DNA of 64,000 nt from Phycisphaerales bacterium. Its GTDB lineage: Bacteria; Planctomycetota; Phycisphaerae; Sedimentisphaerales; Anaerobacaceae. The notes beneath the pieces are model-generated. The model had not been told where the DNA came from and did not search any database. It was given only the letters and a program-made list of their open reading frames with translations. Below are positions 17,068 through 24,504 of this stretch, piece by piece; the first letter of the stretch is position 1, and each line of letters begins with the position of its first letter. The DNA lies in assembly GCA_030602885.1 (NCBI GenBank), contig JAUVYV010000020.1, positions 1-64,000 of the forward strand, written 5' to 3'. A program made the translations under genes and the position numbers.

Positions 17068-18399
17068 TTAGCTGCGGACCTTATCCTTCAGGAGCTGGTA
17101 TCCGAAGTGTGCGAGGAGGTAGTCGAGGATGACGATGGCGGTGTAGTTTTCGGCTACGGGCCAGATTCGGGCGGTGATGGTGGCGTCGCGTCTGGTGATT
17201 GCGGCGAGCTGTTTGTTTTCGAGAGTGTATTTGTCGATGGTTGTTTGCTTTTTGTCGATTGTTGGTGTTGGTTTTACGGCGAGGCGGACGATGATGGGCT
17301 GGCCTGTAGCAAGGCCTCCTGTGATGCCGCCTGCGTTGTTTGAATCGAAGACTACCTTGCCGTCTTCGGCGTGCATCTGGTCGTTGTTTTGGCTTCCTGT
17401 CATGTCTTTTACCGCCAGGCCTGCCCCGACCTCGACGGCCTTTACGGCGCCGATGCCTAACATTTTGCCAAGTTCTGCGTCGAGCTTGCAAAAGACGGGC
17501 TCACCGAGGCCTGTGGGGACACCTGTGACAACAACTTCGACCATACCGCCGGCGGAATCGCCTGTTGCGGAGATTTTGTTGCAGGCCTTTGTCATTTCCT
17601 CGGCGGCGTCGATGTCGGGACAGTTGACGATGTGGTGGACGCCGTATTTGTCTCTTATTTGCTCGGCGGACATCTTCGGGGCCTTGTCGCGGATGGGGTC
17701 AATCTCTTTCTCTATCTCGGCCAGGACCCTGGTCTTTTCGAGGAATCTCATATCCATGTTGATACGGCCCTTGACGTAGATTTCCTGATAGAAGGGGTCG
17801 AAGTCGCATCGCATCAGCTTGTATTTTTCGGTGTATTCGAAGGCCTTTTCGTGGTCGATGTCGGGGCATCTGACGGATGCGATTTCCCTGACGTAGCTGA
17901 AGACGTTGATGCCGCATTTTCTGAGGATTTTCTTGGCGATGGCACCGGCGGCGACGATGGTTGAGGTATATCGGCCGCTAAAGATTCCGGCGCCTATGGC
18001 GTCGTCGGCGGGGCCGTACTTGATGAAAGATGCGTAGGATGCGTGGCCCGGCCTGGGTGTTCGGTTGGTGTCCTGGTATTGCTTGATGTGGATGAAGTGG
18101 CGGTCGAGGTTGGGAATCAGTATTGTCAGGGGAGTGCCGTTGGTGTGGTTCTTGTTGCCCGCACCTTCGATAGTATCGGCAGAATTCAGACCTGAGTAGA
18201 TTATGGGCAGATCCGGTTCTTTTCGGGGACTGCTCAATTCATCAGCGCCGGGCTTTCGCAGCAGCAAATCGGCGTAGATTTCCTGTTCGCTAAGCAGCAT
18301 TCCCGGCGGGTGTCCCTGAACGACTGCGGTGAGGCCCTCCTGATACGAGCCGCCGGCAACGGTTACCTGAAAGATTCTTCCTATGTGACAGCCAATCAT
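17068..18399 (-). CDS. aroC: Chorismate synthase, divergent
   Basis: This 443-residue cytosolic enzyme belongs to the chorismate synthase family, which converts 5-enolpyruvylshikimate-3-phosphate to chorismate using reduced FMN. Family landmarks are PPGM, RKPGA, a PRKEPD string, RPGHASY (H119 matches the second catalytic histidine), VAAGAIAKK, NNAGGITGG and KPTPTI. The protein is longer than usual (about 360-390). Several near-invariant sites differ. The N-terminal FGESHG box reads AGGSYQ, so tyrosine (Y19) replaces the first catalytic histidine. The RSSARET box reads SGRYTST, and the C-terminal RHDPC-like box is RDATITA. It is therefore either a divergent clade enzyme or altered in function. 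aroA lies 3.5 kb away, which supports a shikimate role. The ATG start fits the family N-terminus. Confidence 0.8.
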   Translation of the reverse strand: MIGCHIGRIFQVTVAGGSYQEGLTAVVQGHPPGMLLSEQEIYADLLLRKPGADELSSPRKEPDLPIIYSGLNSADTIEGAGNKNHTNGTPLTILIPNLDRHFIHIKQYQDTNRTPRPGHASYASFIKYGPADDAIGAGIFSGRYTSTIVAAGAIAKKILRKCGINVFSYVREIASVRCPDIDHEKAFEYTEKYKLMRCDFDPFYQEIYVKGRINMDMRFLEKTRVLAEIEKEIDPIRDKAPKMSAEQIRDKYGVHHIVNCPDIDAAEEMTKACNKISATGDSAGGMVEVVVTGVPTGLGEPVFCKLDAELGKMLGIGAVKAVEVGAGLAVKDMTGSQNNDQMHAEDGKVVFDSNNAGGITGGLATGQPIIVRLAVKPTPTIDKKQTTIDKYTLENKQLAAITRRDATITARIWPVAENYTAIVILDYLLAHFGYQLLKDKVRS

Positions 18400-19842
18400 T
18401 TTTCTGCGTTCTCCTTAAAATAACGGGTCGCAACTGTTAATGCCGGAGCCGAACCATCGCCCGGCCCACGGAAACGGGCATTGTAAAGAATTTCGCCATT
18501 TTTGCAATGGCCAAATCGCCCCAGGGCGGGCCGGACGGGTCTGCGCGGCTCCGGCGAGTCGGGTGAACTGGGCCCGGCACCACGATGGGTGCGGGGTTCT
18601 GCGCGACCTTGGCGTTGGGTCCCCTGCTGCTGGGCCATTGGAGGAGCAGTTCCTCTGCTGCAGGACCAAAGTAGCAATCCCTCGAGAACAAGCGGGGATC
18701 TGCGCTGCCCTCGACAGGCTCCGGCAGCTTGAAAATTGGGTTCGTTTTGGGTTTGATTGGGTTTGCTTTGGGTTTGTTTGGGCTGAAATTGGGTTTGAAT
18801 TGGGTTTGAATTGGGTTTGTTTGGGTTTGCTTTTTTGCGGCATTTTCCAAGAAATTTTCTGTAAGTCCTTTTGATACATAGATTTAAGGGATGTCTAATA
18901 ATTTTGACATTGGGTTTGTTTTGCATAAAAAGGTTGTAAATTGCCAGCAAGTTAAGTTGGGCAGGATAGGCGGTTTGGTTTTTAGACACTGATTCACACT
19001 GATTGACACTGATTCTTGAAAAAGTTCAAAGGCTGAGAAACAAAATATAACATCTTGTAAATGCGTGGGCATTGTTGAACCCTCCGTGTTTAGAATTTAG
19101 TATACCCGCCTTCGCGGGCACAAGTTTAGTTTTTAGTATTTAGATGTTAGGTGGGTATTATACTATATGGGAAGTTAGATGTCAAGTGAAATTTTGGTTC
19201 ACCACGAAGTCTCGAAGATTCTGAGAATTGGTTTAATCGCGGATTACACTGAGAGAGGTGATTGTTTTTTGTTTTTGGTTTGGGTGGACGAATGTTGGTT
19301 TGAGTCAGGGAAGTGATTGCGTAGTCGAGGGGGATAGCGGTGGAGGATTACACGGGCTTGGGCCCAGGGGCGGGTCGGGAGCGGGGAAATGGATGGGTAT
19401 TCGGTGACGGTGCGATGGGGGATTACACAGGCTTGGGGCCAGGAGATCGCTGAGAGGGGTGCGCCGCAGGGGCTTGAAACCGCTAAATATTAACGACGGA
19501 AAAGGCTTGCTTTCTCGGGCTATTTAGATATTATTTGGGCACGGAAAGTGGTGGAGGTCCTTATGCTGATTAGGAGGAAAACAAAAAGGTACCGCATAGG
19601 GGGTTGGCGGATACCGTTATTTCGCCCCTAATGACGAAAAGATATGCCAACAAAAAGCCAGAAAATGTCCCCTCTTTTACGCACTTGACTAATTACGGCT
19701 ACTATGATAAAGACGTCATCCGATAGGATATAAGGACAAACATTGCTCGTGAGGTAAAGGATGGCCAAAGTGCCAGCCGCGAGTGGTTCTGCAAAAAACG
19801 TGAACTAATTGTTTATGAAATCTATAACCTGAGGATATACAG
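18400..19842. other. Non-coding, repeat-rich region
   Basis: This is 1.44 kb with no credible gene. The left part (18430-18720) is GC-rich with many small palindromes. 18735-18830 is a TTTGGG-type low-complexity repeat. Near 19109 a CCCGC-CTTC-GCGGG hairpin with a CACAAGTTT tail interrupts 'tttagtatttag' text. 19200-19250 repeats phrases from the window start. Two similar 'ggattacac-ggcttgg' strings occur near 19347 and 19422. The last ~250 bp are plainer DNA leading into the restriction gene, with no clear promoter. Confidence 0.65.
18735..18830. repeat. TTTGGG-type low-complexity repeat
   Basis: Irregular repeats of ATTGGGTTTGA/TTTGGGTTTG run for about 95 bp. Read on the minus strand in any frame they give KPNQTQ- or PNPIQTQ-like peptides, which explains three overlapping track ORFs here. 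It is a simple-sequence repeat, not a gene. Confidence 0.8.
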
Positions 19843-20985
19843 ATGGCTTATCCCTCTGTGGACCAGTTACAGAAAGTGCTGACGGAATCAGTTTTTAGTT
19901 ATGCGAAAGACTCTAAGAAAGCAGCGGGGCGTGCTCTTGGCATGCTTGTCGAGGTGGTGACATTTTACCTATTGACGGCGTGGGGACTGGAAAAGTACAT
20001 TGCTATTGAACGGAGGTTGCCGGAATATAGCAATGAGGATATAACCCATAATGTTGAGTACTCCCTTCACCCGAGCACTTTAGTTGCTCGTCTCAAATTC
20101 GGGATAACAGAACTTCCTATTTCCGTTGCCAAAATAGCAAAGGCGTTGCTCGGTGCAGGTAAGATTAAGGACATGGAGACCCGTAAGAGCCACCAGTTGC
20201 TCTCATCTCAGCTTATTTTGCGAAATGCTTGTACGATTGCTGAAACCGGAGATAGCTTATTGGTGGCATCACTTGAGGATTTCACAGGGACTGCAATGAC
20301 TGTGGCTGTACATCGGCTTCACTGTCATCCATACGCAATTGCCGAGTGTAAGCGTGTAGGGGTTGAAGAAGGCACAAAAAAGGGGCCTCAGACAATTGAG
20401 AAGGCGAAGCAAGGAGCGTATGTTGCTCGTACGATATCGTCATTGCAGAGGATTCGCCTCGCAACAGGAGAGATTGGTGGCGTAATTCACCGCGCCGATG
20501 GTACGTTGCAGTTTAAGATGTACGGAGAGTTCTTGGAGGAGGTAATTGCATCGGATGATAAAGACCTCTTAGAACATTTTATCCTCACGGTAGGTGTTGT
20601 GAGCAATCACGGCAACTGGTTCACATCCGATGACCACAATAAGGAACTGAAGGTTCTCGCTCAATCATATGACTGGTTGCTTTTCTTGACAGATAAGGGA
20701 CTTGGCGACTTTGTTACAGACTTAATCACCGCGCCATCGAAAGAATTTGAGCCAGTGCGTGATGCATTTCTTGTAAGTTATACGGGCAAGAGTGGCTCAA
20801 ATCAGTTCACAAAGGTTCAGATGAACCTGAAAGCAGACTTGCTTTTGCAGAAGTACTTCCAAGATAATTTTGATAGGATACAGTCTTGGTTCAATATAAT
20901 ATCACCGGAAGGTAAAGACCTAAAATCTTTGCACGATGAACTTCATAATCTCACGCAAAAGGACTGGAGCAAAATTCACGAATGA
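19843..20985 (+). CDS. Putative type II restriction endonuclease
   Basis: This 380-residue protein carries a nuclease-like core, YAIAECKRVGVEEG (E168 and K170), matching the ExK half of a PD-(D/E)XK site. It is followed by KKGPQTIEKAKQGAYVAR, a string I associate with restriction endonucleases. The N-terminal part is helical and the C-terminal ~150 residues have no recognised motif. The gene overlaps the downstream adenine methyltransferase by an ATGA, so the two are co-translated, which is the main support for a restriction role. No controller gene is seen. It starts at ATG 19843 with a GAGGATA-like purine stretch upstream. It is less GC-rich than the nearby aro genes, consistent with acquisition. 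The cut site cannot be read from the sequence. Confidence 0.7.
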   Translation: MAYPSVDQLQKVLTESVFSYAKDSKKAAGRALGMLVEVVTFYLLTAWGLEKYIAIERRLPEYSNEDITHNVEYSLHPSTLVARLKFGITELPISVAKIAKALLGAGKIKDMETRKSHQLLSSQLILRNACTIAETGDSLLVASLEDFTGTAMTVAVHRLHCHPYAIAECKRVGVEEGTKKGPQTIEKAKQGAYVARTISSLQRIRLATGEIGGVIHRADGTLQFKMYGEFLEEVIASDDKDLLEHFILTVGVVSNHGNWFTSDDHNKELKVLAQSYDWLLFLTDKGLGDFVTDLITAPSKEFEPVRDAFLVSYTGKSGSNQFTKVQMNLKADLLLQKYFQDNFDRIQSWFNIISPEGKDLKSLHDELHNLTQKDWSKIHE

Positions 20986-21584
20986 CAGCGGGCAGAACAA
21001 TTAATTCGAAGAGCTGGGATTGGGGAACACCTAAGAAATATGTGAATGCAGTTCGTAGGGTTTTCGGTGGTAATATCGACTTGGATCCGTGCTCAAATGA
21101 GTACTCAATTGTCGGTGCAAAGACAGAGTATCGCTTGCCGGAGCATGATGGCTTAGCGGAATCATGGGATTACCGCACAATCTATGTCAATCCTCCGTAC
21201 GGTTCAGACAAAGAACACGGGACAAACATAAGACGCTGGCTGTACCGGTGTGCAGAGGCTCATATGAAATACGGTTCCGAGGTACTTGCTCTTGTCCCGG
21301 TCGCCACCAATACAGGGCATTGGAAGAACTATGTATGGACACAAGCCACGGCTGTATGCTTCCTTTACGATACGCGACTACGTTTCTTAGTGAACGGAGA
21401 GGACGAAGGGAAGGGGGCTCCAATGTCTTGTGCTATGATCTACTGGGGTGAGAACTATGATAAGTTCTTCAGTGTATTCCTAGAATTTGGTGCGGTTACT
21501 GACCTCCGTCCACTTCGTGGTCACCGGATTGGGAAACACAGTAAGTTAGTGACGCTGTCGCTCTTTGGGCAAGGCCACGAATAG
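20982..21584 (+). CDS. Phage-type DNA N6-adenine methyltransferase
   Basis: This 200-residue protein resembles the phage N-6-adenine methyltransferase (Dam-like, PF05869-type) family. It has WGTPKKYVNAV near the N-terminus, an SAM-site-like DLDPCSN (33-39), and the catalytic NPPY (70-73). It would methylate adenine in DNA to protect host sites from the endonuclease encoded just upstream. The two genes overlap by 4 bp (ATGA), which is typical of translational coupling. The enzyme is compact, with no separate target-recognition domain. It could instead be an orphan phage-derived methylase, but the coupling argues for a restriction-modification pair. Confidence 0.85.
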   Translation: MTAGRTINSKSWDWGTPKKYVNAVRRVFGGNIDLDPCSNEYSIVGAKTEYRLPEHDGLAESWDYRTIYVNPPYGSDKEHGTNIRRWLYRCAEAHMKYGSEVLALVPVATNTGHWKNYVWTQATAVCFLYDTRLRFLVNGEDEGKGAPMSCAMIYWGENYDKFFSVFLEFGAVTDLRPLRGHRIGKHSKLVTLSLFGQGHE

Positions 21585-21942
21585 ACTGCGTTCACGTACA
21601 TCATTGTTAGTGTATATGGCATTTACTTTGCATCGTCATCAAACAGGCAATGTTGAGGGGCGAAGGTGTGATTCTCTCAAAAAGCCGCTTTCGGCCTTTA
21701 AGCTGCAATATACCGTCAAACAGCAAAATAAGGCAAGGGTTTTATTGCCAAATCGGCAATCGGCCATCATTAGAACTATGTAGTACAAGCTTCGGAGGAG
21801 GGGGATGAGATTTAATATTTTCGATTTACGATTTGATATTGAGAGATTGAGGCGTGCCAGGGCACGCACTTATTCTGCGGACCCCTCGACAGGCTCGGGG
21901 TGACAACGAAGCGTCGCGGGGATGATCCTCTGTAGGGCGGGG
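21585..21942. other. Intergenic, repeats only
   Basis: This is 358 bp between the methyltransferase and aroA. It holds short phrases common in this genome, such as 'cccctcgacaggctcggggtgac' and 'gatcctctgtag', plus A+T-rich 'gatttacgatttg' text. No gene, terminator or promoter is convincing. Confidence 0.6.
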
Positions 21943-23247
21943 TTATTTTGTTGTTTTCATGTTGGCGCCGAGGGTGGTCATCAGCTCGACGAAGTCGGGG
22001 AAGGTGACGTTCATTGCCTCGGCGGTGTCGATGGTGCAGTCGCCGATGGCCAAGCCTGCCAGAGAAAGGGCCATTACTATACGGTGGTCGGAACGGCCAT
22101 CCAGAAGGAAACCCCCAGTGAAACTGGGGGCTAAATATTCAGGGGCACGGGCGCCTTGTATGATGAGGCCGTCGGGGAGTTCTTCGGAATCGATATTCAT
22201 CTTTTTGAGTTCGGCGGCCATGCAGGCGATACGGTCGGTCTCTTTGGTTCTGGCCTGGGGGACGTTTACCAATCGAGTCTCGCCTTCGGCGAAGGCGGCG
22301 GTGACGGCCATGGCGGGCAGGGCGTCGGGGGTGGCGTTCATATCGATTTCGACACCGGTAAGCTGGGCGGCCTTGATGACGACCGAATCGGGGTTGACGG
22401 TGATGTCGGCGCCCATTTTGCGGAGGTAATCGACAACGGCCTTGTCGGGCTGGCTGTCGGCGAAGTCGAGGCCGGTAAGTATCACCTCGTCGGCGATAAG
22501 GGCTGCTGCGCAGAGAAAGAAGGTTGCGCTGGAAAAGTCGGCGGGGATGGCGGCATCAAAGGCGCCGTAGTGCTGGGCGCCTTTGATTTTGAAATTTCTG
22601 AAATCGTTGTTTTCGTATTGGATGTTCTGTTTGTCGAGCCAGTCGAGTGTCATTTGCACGTAGCCGGGCTCGTTGAGCAAGGTGACATCGATTTCGGTAT
22701 CGTCCTGTGCAAGCGGAGTGCAGAGCAGCAGGGATGAGAGGTACTGGCTGGTGGAGGCGGCGATGGTGGTCTTTCCGCCTTTGATTTGGCCTGTGACGGT
22801 AACAGGGGGTTTGCCGTTGTTTTTGATGCTGGTGCACTTTGCGCCGAGGTCCTGGAGCGAGCTCATGAGTGGGCCGACGGAGCGGGTCTGTATTTGCTCG
22901 TCGCCTATGAAGGCGGTGCTTTGGCCCGGGGATGCGAGGGCAGCCGAGCCCATTGCGATGCGAAGGGTGGTTCCTGAGTTGCCGACGTCGATGGTTTCCG
23001 CCGGCGGCTTTATCTTTCCGCCTGTGCCTGTGACCAGCCATGCCTTTGGAACGGAGGTATCGATTTCTGCACCGAGGGCTTTGTAGCAGCGAACGGCCGA
23101 GAGGGTATCGCTGGAAGCGAGTGGGACACGGATGGTGCTTTGGCCTTCGGCAAGCGAGGCGATAGCAATGGCGCGGATGGTGTGGGACTTCGAGCCGGGG
23201 ATGGCGACTTTGCCTTTCAAACGTGATTTTGCGACAACGAGCTTCAT
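21943..23247 (-). CDS. aroA: 3-phosphoshikimate 1-carboxyvinyltransferase
   Basis: This 434-residue enzyme (EPSP synthase) joins shikimate-3-phosphate and PEP, the step before chorismate synthase. Landmarks are PGSKSHTIRA, GNSGTTLR, SQYLSSLL, a DFSSATFFL core, DALPAMAV, KETDRI and DGRSDHRIVMA. The usual RPM motif reads RSVGP. The track start would add 53 residues of unlikely sequence; ATG 23247 (MKLVVAKSRL) gives the family N-terminus. Unusually, a genomic palindromic repeat (22111-22139) lies inside the gene and encodes about ten extra residues (EYLAPSFTGG) just before the DHR motif, in frame. That position is probably a surface loop, so the enzyme may still work. Confidence 0.9.
   Translation of the reverse strand: MKLVVAKSRLKGKVAIPGSKSHTIRAIAIASLAEGQSTIRVPLASSDTLSAVRCYKALGAEIDTSVPKAWLVTGTGGKIKPPAETIDVGNSGTTLRIAMGSAALASPGQSTAFIGDEQIQTRSVGPLMSSLQDLGAKCTSIKNNGKPPVTVTGQIKGGKTTIAASTSQYLSSLLLCTPLAQDDTEIDVTLLNEPGYVQMTLDWLDKQNIQYENNDFRNFKIKGAQHYGAFDAAIPADFSSATFFLCAAALIADEVILTGLDFADSQPDKAVVDYLRKMGADITVNPDSVVIKAAQLTGVEIDMNATPDALPAMAVTAAFAEGETRLVNVPQARTKETDRIACMAAELKKMNIDSEELPDGLIIQGARAPEYLAPSFTGGFLLDGRSDHRIVMALSLAGLAIGDCTIDTAEAMNVTFPDFVELMTTLGANMKTTK
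22111..22139. repeat. Palindromic repeat embedded in aroA
   Basis: CCCCCAGTGAAACTGGGGGCTAAATAT differs from the intergenic array palindrome (CCCCCGGTGAAACCGGGGGCTAA) by only two compensating changes that keep the stem. The trailing CTAAATAT matches the copy at 4552-4578. Here it lies within aroA and is translated on the minus strand without a stop or frameshift. Confidence 0.85.
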
Positions 23248-23367
23248 AGCGGGCGGTATTTTAAGGGGAAATGGTCGTTTTGTCGTGATAAAAATGTGGC
23301 TGTGTACATGGGGCCGTGCGCGGGCGGTGATTGGCATCTGACGTGCGTGGTCTGTGGAAATACAAAC

Positions 23368-23396
23368 CCGCCGGCCGATTTGGAATCGGCCGGCGG
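23368..23396 (-). terminator. Terminator after lipoprotein gene
   Basis: CCGCCGGCCGATT and AATCGGCCGGCGG form a perfect 13-bp stem with a 3-nt loop, about 20 bp past the minus-strand lipoprotein stop. On that strand it is followed by GGGTTTGTATTT, an imperfect T-rich tail. It would separate the lipoprotein transcript from aroA. Confidence 0.7.
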
Positions 23397-23417
23397 TTCG
23401 GTTCACCGTCTTAAAAT

Positions 23418-24116
23418 TTAGTTCCAGACCTTGACGCCGGGTGCGGCCTTGCCGTCGCTTGTTACTGCGCGAAGCATGAACTCGTACTCGCCCCAGTCCT
23501 GGTCAACCTTGAGCAGGATAAGGTTCTTGCCCTTGTTGAGCTTGACGGGGTAGATTTCCTGGTCGATTTCAGCGCCGCGATAGACATGCTCAGTGCCGAT
23601 GAGCTTGCCGTTGAGCCAGAGCTTGTATCCGTCGTCGGAACCGATACGGATTTCGACGTCCTTGTCGGCGTTGGCCTCGAGCCAGCAGGCACAGTAGCAG
23701 AGGACGTCTTCCTGGTCATAATCGAGTCCGAGGTGCTCGACGGCAAAAAAGCTAATTTCCGTATAAGTTGACAGGTACTGCTGCCATTTAACGGTGGTGC
23801 CGTCGGGCTTGCTGACCTCCATTTCGTTGGTGGGCGTATAGCCAGCTTCGCCGCCGAGATAATCGACGTTGAAGCCCTTGTTGTCGGGTCTCTCACCGGG
23901 ATTGGGGAACGGGCCGACTATAAGCCAGTGTGTGATGAATCCCTCTTCGTCCATCCAGTTTGAGCTGAACTCGTAAGGGCCCGCTGTGGTGCCTGCCGCC
24001 TTTTCCATCGTGGGTTTTGCATCTGTCCTGGCCTGTTCTTCGCAGCCGGCGATGAAGGCACACATGGCCACGAGTGCCAATACAGAGATACAGATGCGGA
24101 ATTGACTTTTGCTCAT
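23418..24116 (-). CDS. Lipoprotein with PA14/CBM-like domain
   Basis: This 232-residue protein has a lipoprotein signal peptide with the lipobox FIAGC, so it is likely anchored to a membrane. The mature part resembles domains found beside planctomycete glycoside hydrolases: HWLIVGPFPNPGE near the start and a beta-rich segment, RIGSDDGYKLWLNGKLI, typical of PA14-like or carbohydrate-binding modules. No catalytic motif is seen, so a binding role is more likely than an enzymatic one. It is a single gene with its own terminator. ATG start. Confidence 0.7.
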   Translation of the reverse strand: MSKSQFRICISVLALVAMCAFIAGCEEQARTDAKPTMEKAAGTTAGPYEFSSNWMDEEGFITHWLIVGPFPNPGERPDNKGFNVDYLGGEAGYTPTNEMEVSKPDGTTVKWQQYLSTYTEISFFAVEHLGLDYDQEDVLCYCACWLEANADKDVEIRIGSDDGYKLWLNGKLIGTEHVYRGAEIDQEIYPVKLNKGKNLILLKVDQDWGEYEFMLRAVTSDGKAAPGVKVWN

Positions 24117-24504
24117 AACACAACTCCTTTCAAAAAATTTGGACTACTATTTTTTTCGGCTCCGAACCGAAGGTTCCAAAAAGCCGGGAACATACCGGTC
24201 GCAGATTCTTCGGCCGGCCCTGGTCGGGTCTGGTTTAGCATAACCGCGGGCCTGCGACAAGGGTTTTTCTTTAGCGGTAAATTAACAGCCAAGCGGGGTT
24301 CGTGCAAGATTATTTCAGTGGTGGCGACAGTTTTTTGTGGAGCCGCGAGGGCCTGTGTGTAAAGTAGCGAACTTAGTGAAGAGGGGGAAGTTACAGCGTG
24401 GGTGAAGCGAGAGGGGGTTATTGGGCGGATTGTCGCCAGTTTGAGGCGAGGATTTTGAACAGTGTGGAGGTGTGCGGGGTCATAGTCGCATTTGCGGGTG
24501 AAAA
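24117..24504. other. Intergenic, nothing recognised
   Basis: This is 388 bp between the lipoprotein start and the end of the next minus-strand gene. The minus-strand ORF listed here has no family motif. No terminator or repeat family member is clear. Confidence 0.5.

Noticed and set aside
16942-17343. 133-residue plus-strand ORF
   Set aside because: It runs through the hairpin and terminator after the giant gene and into antisense aroC.
18396-18989. Three overlapping minus-strand ORFs rich in KPNQTQ
   Set aside because: They translate a TTTGGG-type simple repeat in different frames and show no domain or ribosome site.
19843-21584. Restriction pair as the main novel system
   Set aside because: It fits a known type II design, so it is reported at moderate interest only.
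23248-23406. N-terminal 53 residues of the track aroA ORF
   Set aside because: The sequence is unlike any EPSP synthase N-terminus; ATG 23247 gives the normal start.
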